Positions 1-10,933 of a stretch of 64,000 nucleotides of DNA are shown here, one piece after another. The stretch is from Auriscalpium vulgare. Taxonomy: Eukaryota > Basidiomycota > Agaricomycetes > Russulales > Auriscalpiaceae. The translations under genes and the position numbers were made by a program. Each line of letters starts with the position of its first letter. The first letter of the stretch is position 1. Under the pieces are notes generated by a model. That model had not been told where the DNA came from. It saw only the letters and a list, made by a program, of their open reading frames with translations, and did not search any database. The stretch is taken from positions 620,001 to 684,000 of the forward strand of contig JAHBBC010000012.1 of the NCBI GenBank assembly GCA_019915015.1. Direction: 5' to 3'.

Positions 1-1153
1 CAAGAAGTGGAGGAATGAAAGGAGGGACGGGGTGGCGCACGGGGAGGTAGAAGAGGAATGGAAACTGCGGTGCAATCAGCTGGTTGCAATGCGCGAGGAA
101 GAAAAGAGGACATACGATTTCGACAAGGTATTTCCCGGGCGCGCTGGGATGCGTCGTCAAGCAGGCGCCCACGGAGACATGGTGAGCGCGCATACCTTGC
201 ACTTGTCCAAACGCAGTTTACCCGTCAGCCAACACTTAACACGTCTGTGTGCACATGCACTTACCGCTGGAACTCTATTCAGGCAAAACCGCGTCAGAGA
301 TCCAACCTCACAGGATGAAGCGCAACCTGCTCACCATCACCCGCCTGGCGGTTTCCCGCAACCATCGCGTCGTCCAGGTTGCGCACGCGCCGGCCATACG
401 ATACGCTAAGCATTACCACCGTCGCGAAGAGGCGCAACGCCGTGTCGAGGCGCGTCGCGTCCGCAAGCAGCTCGCGCAGCACGACGGTCGACTCAAGTGT
501 CTGGTGCTCGCGGTATGTAAGAGCAGCGCTGGGGCTCATACCCGCGGCCTGGATCTGTGTGCACAATCGCAGCCTATCAATCAACCGGGTATGCGCGCAG
601 AGAGGGCAGACGCACCTTGCGCCATGTCCTCCACCGCGCGCCGTATGGCATGCTGATCCCGCGCATCCCGCCGGACAGGACTTCGTGCCTGCTTAAGGCG
701 TTAGTGGAGTAACAAAGAAAGAAAGGAACCGGCGCACGCAACGACGAGCCGAGGTCGGCTGGAGAAGATGTCGCCGCGCTTGTCGAGGAGCGCGGACGTG
801 GCCTGGGCGTCGTTAAGGACTGTGGTAGGACTCAGCGCGATGCATGTATGTAGGCGTGCAGGAAAGGGATGTATGCACACCGACGACGCGCTTGAACAGA
901 GAGAACGAGAAAACTGGCCCTGTATGATCCAAGGTCATGAGCATTGCAATGATGAAGCTCAAGACAAGCCGTGGTACACACCGTATGTCTTGCGCCACTG
1001 CTCAAACAAATCGAGCGGACTTGTCTTGCCAAGTAGCCCGATAACATCGCCACGGGGCCCTGGGGGCAGTCGGTGCGCCGCGGCGCGGGTGTATATGAGA
1101 ATGACTGCAAGGGCGGCGGAGGCTATGGCGAGGATAAGCAGTGGGTTCGACAT
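1..1153 (-). CDS. Cytochrome P450 monooxygenase, 5' part (runs off left edge)
   Basis: Haem-thiolate monooxygenase, membrane-anchored in the ER; substrate unknown. The start at 1153 gives an N-terminal hydrophobic anchor followed by the P450 hinge LPPGPRG. Exons I could join are 982-1153, 881-919, 738-819, 616-688 and 335-554. They encode landmarks of the N-terminal half: the VLNDAQATSALLDKRG block, GGMRGISMPYGARWRTWRK (helix C region, with WRTWRK) and a REHQTLESTVVLRELL helix. A further exon near 1-150 reads PGKYLVEI and then FPFLFYLP after a 51-bp intron, which is typical of basidiomycete P450s. The I-helix, ExxR and haem-binding Cys lie beyond the window, so catalytic integrity cannot be judged. 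The exon joining 335 to about 150 is not resolved. Family assignment is firm, subfamily is not. Confidence 0.88.
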
Positions 1154-1762
1154 GGCAGTAGACTGGTAGTGACCGGTGCAGGTCGAGGGGATCCAGTTTA
1201 TATGACACCAGTGTCTCCGACTCAAAAGAATAAACCAGGTTTGCAGAGTTTCGCATCCATAAGCATCCGAGACGCGTTGAAAACTTACATAGAAGGAAGC
1301 TCTCCGGGATAACGACTGTCTTCTGCGCCACAGGGTCAGCAGCGGAACCTAGCGGCAGTGTGAGAATCGAGATGGCGGAGTGGTCGATTGATACTGGACG
1401 TGGAATCTGCAGGATCATCCAGGATCCTGCAAAATTTGAAACCACTATGACTACCAGGGACAGCCAGGGTGGGAAGGGAGATGGCAATCGTCCATGATGA
1501 CTCTCCGACAGCAGGATAACGACGACGCCACGCACCGCTAGCGTCCATCCTCCCCTCGGGCCCTTGTCCACGCACGATTCCCCGAAGCCTCAGGCTGTAC
1601 GGTGTCATCTCGTCTGTCGCTGAGTAAATCCGACAGCGCCTTCGGTGCCATCCGTCCGCAAGATGTGCAGGCAGAGACGTGCGCCTACACGCAAATCCCG
1701 CGGAAGACAGGGCGCGTACTTAGTCAAGCTAGCGGTCTTCGGGTGTGCGTGGTGGGCTGTGG
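1154..1762. other. Intergenic, no gene seen
   Basis: Upstream region of the P450. Open frames here on either strand show no recognisable domain or consistent splice pattern. Confidence 0.5.
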
Positions 1763-2341
1763 CAGTGTTGGCAATAAGGCCTAAGTCTTAAATGCATTTA
1801 GGCCTTAATGCCCTTAAGGCATAAGCCCTTCAATACGAGCTCGGCTTCTGTGAAGGCCTTAATAGGCCTTAATAGCGGAGTCAAATATATTTGTAATTGT
1901 TCAAAACAGCGGACACAATTTTCTTCATCCGTCTCTTGTGTAATGCCTCCGAAAGGTCCTCTGTGGGCCCGGAGGAGCGTGAGGATTCTGATGTCGACAT
2001 GCCGGAGGCTCCACCTGCTCCGCCTTGCCGCCAGAAGTCCTGGATTCCTGCCACTTTGGAGACATTGTTTGGTGGGGCAGTTAGGCCGATAGAAGTTTCT
2101 ATGATGCGTGCACAACGCAGACCCGCATTTACTGATGAAGAGAGGCGCATGGAGCTGATCCAAGCGGAGCAATCTGATGAAGCACTTGACGACGGCGCAC
2201 TGGAGGGCTCTGGCAACGATTTTGTGATAGAATAGATACCTTAATTAGGCCTTAATATGCACACCCTTAATTAACCCCTCACATGTCTTAAGGTCTTCAC
2301 TCTCAAAGGTGGCCTTATATAAGGCCTTATTGCCAACACTG
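1763..2341. mobile_element. hAT-like non-autonomous DNA transposon with TIRs and 8-bp TSD
   Basis: The left end reads CAGTGTTGGCAATAAGGCCT from 1763, and the exact reverse complement ends at 2341. The element is flanked by a perfect 8-bp direct repeat GGCTGTGG at 1755-1762 and 2342-2349. CAGTG-type ends with 8-bp target duplications are the signature of the hAT superfam­ily. Multiple subterminal copies of AGGCCTTAA / TTAAGGC occur in both ends, as is usual for hAT transposase binding regions. At 579 bp it cannot encode a full transposase (normally about 600 residues or more), so it must rely on an autonomous relative elsewhere. The perfect target duplication implies a recent insertion. Confidence 0.93.
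1897..2235 (+). pseudogene. Possible coding relic inside the hAT-like element
   Basis: An open frame of about 112 codons ends in an acidic tail (DDGALEGSGNDFVIE). I do not recognise it. Its position suggests a deletion remnant of the parental element's coding region, but it may be chance. Confidence 0.3.
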
Positions 2342-2387
2342 GGCTGTGGTGCCAGTGGGAGACAAGTCGCGCGGGGGTTCACGTGAC

Positions 2388-4397
2388 TACAGTACTAGCT
2401 GCAGAGTCTGAGCACGCCGTGCTTGTAGCTTCTGCCGTTCAACAGAAGTCCTTGCTGAGATCAAAAGTATCTGGAGTTCACCGTTGTGAATTCGCTCTCA
2501 ATTTGACTCCGTCAAGGCCGCATCGCACCATCCAATAAATGTGTGATTTATTCTCAACGAGAAATTTTCCCGATAAGCTTGCACATCCCCATCAGCTTCA
2601 GCTCTATGCCCTGAAGCACCTCGAGCGAAACACCTGCGGGTGGGGTCCAAGGAACCACAGCACACTGTTCGCTACCCATGTTGACACTATGCATACGGGT
2701 TCCCTGCCGGAGCCAGAGGCAGGGCGCACAGAGCTCCTCATGCATCCCGACGTAAACGGTCCCCTGCTATGCAAAGATGTGAGTACGCTGATAGATAACA
2801 TTGCCAAGCACAAGAAGCCTCACAGAAGTGAAGAGGCCTCGAACCCCACACACGGACAAAGACGATCGGTGCTCGGTTGTCCGTCGAGCGCCTCGGATTG
2901 TGAAGCGGCGGCAGCGAGTTGTATGATCAAAGCCTCGGGATGCAACGTGCCCAGATGTCGTCGACCATGTACCGCCTCGACCAGGATCTTCATGCTCTCT
3001 TTAGTGTAAGCGGTGGTCTCTGGAGTGTAAGAGGTCAAGCCGGCCACCATAGAATCAAGGTCCTGCAGTGCCTCCACGCTGAGACACGGGTCAGGAGCGG
3101 GAAAGGAGACTAGGCGGACGCGGGTAAGCATCATCTTGTTTAGCGCGGGGTGCATGACAGTGACGAATGCTGCGGCTACGTGGGCGCAGCACCGTTGGAG
3201 GTAGCGGAGTGCATGTCTCGCCGCATCTTCCACTCCGGGTACAGGATTCCAGTCGTATAATTCTGTAGCTAAGGGGCTAAGGTTGGCTGCCCCCGCGAGA
3301 CGTCGTTAGCAATATCATTTGTGATGGCAATCAACTTACGTGAGAAAGGTTTATGGTCCATGTAGACACGAGCGAGGTATGGCATGGTGAAAATCTCCTT
3401 GATGACTTTGCTCTTGAGTAGGATCCAGAATAGGTACAGCGCCTCGGACAACGGATCAACATCAGCTTCTTGGAGTTCGGCTGCACCGAGCAGCATGCCC
3501 TCGATCTTGTCCCTTAGGTCGATGAGCGCTGTTACCCATAACTTCAGTGTGTCAAGGTCGAGGCGATAAACGCAGCCCCCCTGCGGAGTGCCGGGCTCCG
3601 ATTCCGGTGCCAGACCAATTTCCAGCAGGTACGTGCGTAGATTATGGTCGACATGGTGTGTGCTGGGTTTGATCCACGGCGGTGGCTCCCATGCCTTCAG
3701 AATGTCCAATGGATGCTGGCCAGACCAGTACCGCGGAGCATCCCGGAAACGCGAGGCGATCGCACGATGGCAGCGACGCACCACGAACCTGAGATAGATA
3801 AAGAAGCGATTGCGGATCTGTATGTCGGAGGAGTGTAGGGTCTGCAGCAAGCATAGGACGTCGCGGACGTGGTCAGAGAAGCCTGTGTAGCTGTTGGTCG
3901 TGCATCAGGCGAGTACTGACAGTGGAGATGGATAACGAACGGTTTCGCCTCCAGCTGCCTAGGATCAGACCCGCGTACCTCGCGGGGCTCAAGTTCAGTC
4001 ATCTGAGTGTCCGTCAACCGGTCCCCACTCTGTGCGACGACAACAAGGTCCAGGCCGTGTTGTGGGTGGAGGTGGCCTGTTACCGCGACCGACGGCGGGC
4101 AATCCCACGAATCGTTGTTCCGCGATACAACTGTCAGGAGGGTGGCGATGTGACAAAATGTTCCCAGCTGCGTGCTTCCGGGATCCAGGCTGACAACGGG
4201 ACTGGAGCCTATGGTCTTGCGGCCGTTTAATACAGTGGTGAGCGAGCGCACGCGTGAGGCTGTGGAGGCCAATTGGTCGCCTACGACTATGTCAGAGTTT
4301 GCATCATCTAGATCGCAACTACATACCGTTTTGCATAGCACCAACTGCAAATACCCTGCAGGAGTTGTACTAGGTGGTCACTGACAGTTACACAGTT
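2388..4397. repeat. Inverted duplication, left arm (copy A)
   Basis: The whole stretch recurs in opposite orientation at 8757-10779, differing only at scattered bases and small indels. The outer boundary is TACAGTACTAGCT at 2388 and the inner boundary CTGACAGTTACACAGTT ends at 4397. No terminal repeat or target duplication marks the ends, so this looks like a segmental duplication rather than a transposon. The hAT-like element lies only about 46 bp outside this arm. Confidence 0.9.
2554..4336 (-). pseudogene. Disrupted OTT_1508-like deaminase gene (copy A)
   Basis: Paralogue of the intact gene at 8818-10619 and nearly identical to it. The start corresponds to 4336. The large central exons remain open, including the HPE motif in the run LHPEALIIQLAA. 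Relative to copy B it lacks about 22 bp near 2838 (just after the codons for CVGFE). That is not a multiple of three, so the last exon, which carries the second metal-binding motif (C-x2-C) and the conserved VVPWTPPAG block, falls out of frame. A three-residue-neutral indel (SLD for R) near 4192 is harmless. I infer loss of function, unless an alternative splice restores the frame. Confidence 0.6.
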
Positions 4398-4563
4398 ACA
4401 TACATACACAGCGCGTAGACTGGTTACCTAGGCTTTATGAAGCTAAGTGACGAGCAAGCAAAGCGCGATGAACATCGGTTTCGGGCTCGGTGCTGCGCAC
4501 CTGCAGCCTGAGGCTGCGACGCTGCGTATGACGATTGTCACATGACTATTTTAGGGCCGGTAC

Positions 4564-6579
4564 ATGTCCGCCTCGGCCCGGGCGGCATCGACTCGCAACG
4601 TTTGCTCCTTCGCCTCTACCACCACAATGTCCGTGCATTCTCACTTGGCCATCCTTGACACAGTCCCTCAACCAGCGGAAAATCCGGAGGAGGTCCGTCC
4701 ATCTCACCACTGCTCTCCGGAATCGCTCTCCAATCCACGCCTGCGCAGGCCATAGCCCTTGCAGAAAGCGGCTCTACCAATGCGCTCGTGTACATATCCG
4801 CGGAGATTCGACGCCAACGCAATCTCCGGACTATCCGCGTCGCGCAGCTATTCTGCAACGCCCTCAGCGCAACGCCGCCTTCCCTGTCCACCGTTATCTG
4901 CAGCGACCACATCGCAGAGGGCGCACAGTCTGCTTTGGTTGGCCTGGACGCGCTCCTTCGCGAACCATCATCCGTGCCACCATCAGAATTTGCTGCAACC
5001 ATTCTGAAGTCCATGCCCGCCGTCGCGGTGTGGACGGCATACTTCGCGACTCTTCCTGCGGACAGATGGCCGGATGGTCTTGGGCACCGCGATGTCACTC
5101 TGGTCAAAATATCCTGGCTCATATTTCGGCTGCTGCGCGTCTCCGAGAGTGCCAAGTCGAAGGTGGTGCGCACGTCGGGCGTCGTCGTGCTCATCGCCTC
5201 CCTCTGGGCGAACGAAGCCCGCACTGCGGCCAATCCTGCACTGTACCCGCCGTCGACCGATATGTTGCTGGCAGTCTTGCAGGGAAACACGTCTGCCGAC
5301 GGGCAACTTGACGACGCCATTCTCCGCGAGGTCGTTGCTACTGCCGGCGGCGGGAGCGTCGACGAGGTTGCCAGGATCGCGATCATCCATGTCCGCTCCG
5401 CAGGCGGCGCGATGGTGCCTTTGTGTGCGAGTGCATGCGCTCTCCTCGAGCTCTCGCGCGGAGACCACAATGCTTTGCGCGCCGCGATACTTGACCGGGG
5501 TGGGGTATCGATCATTGCGAAGGAGCTGTTCAAGTTTGCGCGGCAGGATGACGGGTCGGACCCGAGCGCTGACCACATGGTTGCCGCATGTGTGAAGTAC
5601 ATCCTGACCGTCGCGGAGACGGGGCGCGGTCTGCCATGGCTGCGGCAGATGCTGGAGGGCAACTTGCTTGAATCGCTCGTCAGGATGTCCACGAGGCTCG
5701 CCCGCCTCGAAGCCCCGGACCAGCTCCTCATCGCGAATTTCCTCGAAGACGTGCTCCCGCGCTACCTCGTGTACAGTTCAGTCGTCGAGCTTGCAGCGAA
5801 GCAATACAGGAAAATCCACATGGCCAAGGTGGATTCCACTCCGTTGCGCGCGTCGTGGACGGCGTTGGCGAAGGTCTTGATACCACATGGTCGGTTTTAC
5901 CTCGCCCTGGGCGTTACCAAAGGCACAGGATGTTGTACCCAGGTGAGTCAGCACGGTCGTCGGTCGTCGAAGGGCCCAGACTGACACGTAGCAGTGCGTC
6001 AAACACCTGCCCAATGGTCAGCTGAAGCAATGTTCTCGATGTCGCGCGGCACAGTACTGCTCGAAGGAGTGCCAGACCAAGAACTGGGCAGAACACAAGA
6101 CCAAATGCAAGATCATCAGCGTCCCGCTGCGTGAGTTGTTGTGTGTGTGCGTCCCGCCAGCCGGCTGACATATACCTTCCTCAGAGCATAGCCTCTCTAT
6201 CGCAGACAAGACTTATGTCACTGCCCTCACGATCCGTGAAGCCCGTCTCGCTGCGCCTCGCCTGCGCGCGCTCGCCGCGGAGAGGCATACGGGGGTGCCG
6301 CTTAGCGATCTCGGTGTGCGCGTCGACTTTGACACGGTCCCACCATGCGCAGAGGTTTTCGACCTGGCCACGTGGGGCGAGTGCACTTTGCATGTTCATC
6401 ATACGGATCACGCGCGACACGCATTCGTGGAGAAGTTGAACGAGGGCCACACGCTCGTGCAGAGCGTGATCAGCCATGGCGAGGACTCGATTTCGCCCAT
6501 CGTGGAGGTGAAGGACTTTTGGGATGAAGAGGGTAACGCGCGTTTGTGCGAGGCGAAGTACGGGACAAGGCCATGGTGA
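4564..6579 (+). CDS. MYND zinc-finger protein
   Basis: Exons 4564-4692, 4749-5942, 5995-6130 and 6185-6579 give an in-frame 617-residue protein; a second in-frame ATG at 4630 would give 595 residues. The N-terminal two-thirds is a helical, ARM-like domain without a name I can assign. Exon 3 holds a complete MYND finger: CCTQC, then CSRC, YCSKECQ, W and HK..C, all Cys/His ligands present. MYND fingers mediate protein-protein contacts with proline-rich partners; they are abundant in Agaricomycetes and mostly uncharacterised. No SET domain is visible, so this is not a SMYD methyltransferase. The gene is convergent with the poly(A) polymerase downstream and lies inside the segment bounded by the 2-kb inverted repeats. 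Confidence 0.85.
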
Positions 6580-7036
6580 GCATATGCGAAGCATGTCTGT
6601 GCCATGATGAGCAGCCCGGAAGGCGTCGAGAGGGGAAGACGGAGGCATATTTGAGGTGTAGAGCGTTCCCAGTCCCAGTCGACCACTGGTGACATATCCG
6701 AAGGCGGCTCCAGGGTTGATAGCGCCCATTATTTTTTGAGTCGATCGTGCGCCGGGGCCATCATTGCGACGATTTCCTCGATTGGACACTCAACTGTACG
6801 ATAGAAAGGGCAGAAAGCGTTGGTGTACTTCTGTCCGATCCGTGTTGTCTACATGCAATCTTCTCCATGGCGTTGGAGATAACAAGGCCGCGACGCAAGC
6901 TCTCGCCGCGAGGGAGTTGCGCTCGTTGCAATCTGTGAGCCGCTAATAGACATATCAACATTGAAAAACCATACCAAGAAATGTGGCTAGATATGTATAT
7001 ACAGATTAACACATAGTGCAGACCCTTCGCAGGCAG
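6580..7036. other. Convergent intergenic region
   Basis: Lies between the 3' ends of the MYND gene and the poly(A) polymerase and presumably holds both 3' UTRs. No further gene is supported. Confidence 0.5.
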
Positions 7037-8627
7037 CTACTCATATCGCCGACGCTTCGGGTACGAATCGCGCTCTTGCCCGCCGCGCTCGTGTTGGCCG
7101 GACGACCCCCCGTGATACGGCGGCCGGTCGCGTGAATATCCATGGCGGCCACTACCCTGGTCTTTGTGGTTGACAGGAACTGTGGAGAGCTGCGCGAGGC
7201 GCACGCGGTAGTCGAGGGTCTGCGCGAAGATCGAGGGTCAGTGCAATTCATCGTGCCGATTTCTCGGCAGATTCACCTCCTGCGGAAGGCCAAGGATCTT
7301 TCCTAGTATGCTGTTTTCCGCCTGCTTCGACTGTGCAAGTTCCAGGTTGACTGCCGCGTCCTTGAACACCTCGCGGATGTGCCGGACCTTCCCAGTGCCT
7401 TTCGCAATGTTATTGTCTGCGCGCGCTGGTTCAGTTTGCGCTCGGTGTTCGCAGCGCGGCACACACACCTTCATGGATAAGACACTGTACCGCGAGGATC
7501 GACTTGCCCCACTGCTTCTCTTCCTTTGGTATGAGTGCCTTTTCGGTGACGGATACGGCGGAGGTATCGTAAGGGAAATCGTTGGCGTAGTACTGGAGGA
7601 AGTCCATCAGCAGGTAGCCGAGCGCCTCGTTCTCTAGAGGCTTGTCCACGAAATCGGGAGGCCGCTTCGTGGGGTTGAGCTGCAAACCCGTCAACCGCCG
7701 GAGACAGTGTGGCGAATGACGGCGCGACGCACCTGCAAGAAGCTGATCAACATGCACGTCGCCGCATAGCTGCTAAGCCCGCCCGTCGCGGCGGAGCCGA
7801 GCCCGTGCATTTCCAGCAGCGCCTTGAGGACGAGCAGCAGCGGGCGCAGGGCGGGCATGCTGGCCAGATACCCCTTGACGAGCGCAATGGCCTGCACGCC
7901 CTCCGCGCCGTTGATCGTGACATCGACGTTGAACGCGCCCGTCGCCGGCGTGGTAACAAAGTTGAGCACGGGCACGCGCGCGTGCGTGTTCACCTGGACG
8001 GCTGCGGCAACGCCGTCGCGCTGCAGCATGCCGCGCAGTTGGAAGAGTGCAGACTTCTTGGATTCTGGGGACTGGATAGACGGAGTGGTGACGACAATGT
8101 CAATGTCGCTGGCGAGCAGAGGTGAGGAAGCGTGCGCGCGCAGTTGGGCTGGCAGGTAGATAGGCTCACCCAGTGGGAAGGCAGGTGCCCGTGCTGACGC
8201 TGCCGTAGACGCACACGTCGCCATCGTGAAAACGTCGCCTAAGGACGTTCTCAATGCGCTTTGTAACCGAAAGACGCAAGCGCTGCTCGTGGGGCGTCGG
8301 CAGAATGTAGCGCTCAAACGCGACGATCTCGCGGTGCAGCCTGCACGGAAGTCTTCTCAACCGGATAGGACACGATCCTTCAGACACTACGCACCTCTCC
8401 TCCTTCCCTGGGCATGGCAGATCACCGATATCTGACAGCCATGGCGTGTGCAAGGGCTGCTTCTCCGGCGGGACGTCAACGGCGTCCTCCCCCGCTGCGC
8501 GTTTCCTCTTCCGGGCCCAAGCTGGCTTGCTGCTGCCTTGCACGAACTCTGGCCTGCCAGGTTGCGCCGTTGGTTCTCTAGGATTCCCATCCATAGTGAT
8601 GCGGGACAGGAGGGTATTTGTCGACAT
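7037..8627 (-). CDS. Non-canonical poly(A) polymerase, Trf4/Cid14 type
   Basis: Adds short A tails to aberrant nuclear RNAs as the catalytic subunit of a TRAMP-like complex, feeding the exosome. Six exons (8395-8627, 8170-8340, 7733-8108, 7469-7679, 7277-7416, 7037-7219) join in frame to 437 residues. The nucleotidyltransferase signature YGSVSTG...GDIDIVV spans the exon 2/3 junction and supplies the GS motif and the DxD pair; a third acidic residue sits in AFNVDVTIN. The PAP-associated domain follows (LENEALGYLLMDFLQYYANDF). The C-terminus is Arg/Gly/Ser-rich and ends KRRRYE; the N-terminus contains RKRKR, a likely nuclear signal. It is shorter than yeast Trf4 (584 residues). Its start lies only 190 bp from the divergent deaminase gene. 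Confidence 0.9.
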
Positions 8628-8756
8628 CGTGGTCGTTCCGCAAGCTCAGGCTGTGAACTTGAGCAGCTGCGACAGTGCGACCCCAGGTCCGCGTCACGTG
8701 CGCGTGCTTTAGCAAGGATAACCGCAGCACCACAACATGGTGTTCATCGCGCTGTT

Positions 8757-10779
8757 AACTGTGTAACTGTCAGCGACCACCCAGTACAACTCCTGCAGGG
8801 TATTTGCAGTTGGTGCTATGCAAAACGGTATGTAGTTGCGATCTAGATGATGCAAACTCTGACATAGTAGTAGGCGACCAATTGGCCTCCACAGCCTCGC
8901 GCGTGCGCTCGCTCACCACTGTATTGAACGGCCGCAAGACCATAGGCTCCAGTCCCGTTGTCAGGGATCCCGGAAGCACGCAGCTGGGAACGTTTTGTCA
9001 CATCGCCACCCTCCTGACAGTTGTATCGCGGAACAACGATTCGTGGGATTGCCCGCCGTCGGTCGCGGTAACAGGCCACCTCCACCCACAACACGGCCTG
9101 GACCTTGTTGTCGTCGCACAGAGTGGTGACCGGTCGACGGACACTCAGATGACTGAACTTGAGCCCCGCGAGGTACGCGGGTCTGATCCTAGGCAGCTGG
9201 AGGCGAAACCGTTCGTTATCCATCTCCACTGTCAGTACTCGCCTGATGCACGACCAACAGCTACACAGGCTTCTCTGACCACGTCCGCGACGTCCTATGC
9301 TTGCTGCAGACCTTACACTCCTCCGAAATACAGATCCGCAATCGCTTCTTTATCTATCTCAGGTTCGTGGTGCGCCGCTGCCATCGTGCGATCGCCTCGC
9401 GTTTCCGCGATGCTCCGCGGTACTGGTCTGGCCAGCATCCATTGGACATTCTGAAGGCATGGGAGCCACCGCCGTGGATCAAACCCAGCACGCACCATGT
9501 CGACCATAATCTACGCACGTACCTGCTGGAAATTGGTCTGGCACCGGAATCGGAGCCCGGCACTCCGCAGGGGGGCTGCGTTTATCGCCTCGACCTTGAC
9601 ACACTGAAGTTATGGGTAACAGCGCTCATCGACCTAAGGGACAAGATCGAGGGCATGCTGCTCGGTGCAGCCGAACTCCGAGAAGCTGATGTTGATCCGT
9701 TGTCCGAGGCGCTGTACCTATTCTGGATCCTACTCAAGAGCAAAGTCATCAAGGAGATTTTCACCATGCCATACCTCGCTCGTGTCTACATGGACCATAA
9801 ACCTTTCTCACGTAAGTTGATTGCCATCACAAATGATATTGCTAACGACGTCTCGCGGGGGCAGCCAACCTTAGCCCCTTAGCTACAGAATTATACGACT
9901 GGAATCCTGTACCCGGAGTGGAAGATGCGGCGAGACATGCGCTCCGCTACCTCCAACGGTGCTGCGCCCACGTAGCCGCAGCATTCGTCACTGTCATGCA
10001 CCCCGCGCTAAACAAGATGATGCCTACCCGCGTCCGCCTAGTCTCCTTTCCCGCTCCTGACCCGTGTCTCAGCGTGGAGGCACTGCAGGATCTTGATTCT
10101 ATGGTGGCCGGCTTGACCTCTTACACTCCAGAGACCACCGCTTACACTAAAGAGAGCATGAAGATTCTGGTCGAGGCGGTACATGGTCGACGACATCTGG
10201 GCACGTTGCATCCCGAGGCCTTGATCATACAACTCGCTGCTGCCGCTTCACAATCCGAGGCGCTCGACGGACAACCGAGCATCGATCGTCTTTATCCGTG
10301 TGTGGGGTTCGAGGAGGTCGCACGCGCGCTGAAAGGCCTCTTCACTTCTGTGAGGCTTCTTGTGCTTGGCAATGTTATCTATCAGCGTACTCACATCTTT
10401 GCATAGCAGGGGACCGTTTACGTCGGGATGCATGAGGAGCTCTGCGCGCCCTGCCTCTGGCTCCGGCAGGGAACCCGTATGCTTAGTGTCAAAATGGGTA
10501 GCGAACAGTGTGCTGTGGTTCCTTGGACCCCACCCGCAGGTGTTCCGCTCGAGGTGCTTCAGGGCATAGAGCTCAAGCTGATGGATATGTGCAAGCTTAT
10601 CGGGATAATTTCTCGTTGAGAACAAATCACACATTTGTTGGATTGTGCGATGTGGCCTTGACGGAGTCAAATTGAGAGCGACTTGACAACGGTGACTTCC
10701 AGATACTTTTGATCACAGCAAAGACTTCTGTTGAACGGCAGAAGCGACAAGCACGGCGTGCCCTGCAGCTAGTACTGTA
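8757..10779. repeat. Inverted duplication, right arm (copy B)
   Basis: Reverse-complement match to 2388-4397. The inner edge is AACTGTGTAACTGTCAG at 8757 and the outer edge AGCTAGTACTGTA ends at 10779. The arms flank a 4.36-kb spacer holding two conserved genes. Copy B keeps the 22 bp missing from copy A, so B is closer to the ancestral state at that site. Confidence 0.9.
8818..10619 (+). CDS. Predicted OTT_1508-like (nucleic acid deaminase superfamily) protein
   Basis: Five exons (8818-8827, 8868-9230, 9269-9811, 9865-10349, 10407-10619) join in frame to 537 residues. The 10-nt first exon and the 38-bp and 40-bp introns are at the lower limit of size. The C-terminal third matches the layout of the fungal OTT_1508-like deaminase family: an HxE motif (HPE, about residues 421-423) in LHPEALIIQLAA, a C-x2-C motif (about C480/C483) in ELCAPCLWL, and the conserved VVPWTPPAGVPLEVLQ block. 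H/E/C/C would bind the catalytic zinc. The 58-bp intron at 10350-10406 (GTGAGG..TAG, with TACTCAC as branch site) joins the HPE half to the CAPC half; read unspliced it gives a false stop. The first about 330 residues have no recognised domain. Substrate unknown; the assignment rests on motifs only. Confidence 0.6.
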
Positions 10780-10933
10780 CTCGCAGGCGCAGGGAACACC
10801 GAATAATTTTGAAGACAGCCGCGATGAGGAGTCCAGCATGGATCATGAAGTTGCTTGTTTAACATGCGCATACAACAAAGCGGAGAAAGGGAGTGAGAGG
10901 AATGTGAACGGGAAGCACATGGAAACAGCCCGT

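Noticed and set aside
1..126. Plus-strand charged frame (EVEEEWKLRCNQLVAMREEE) as the end of another gene
   Set aside because: The opposite strand gives a spliced continuation of the P450 (PGKYLVEI, FPFLFYLP), which explains the region better.
10350..10406. Apparent premature stop (TAG) in deaminase copy B
   Set aside because: It is the AG end of a well-formed 58-bp intron. Removing it keeps the frame and joins conserved motifs.
2388..10779. The 2-kb inverted copies as a transposon pair
   Set aside because: Ends are not terminal inverted repeats within a copy and no TSD is visible; segmental duplication fits better.
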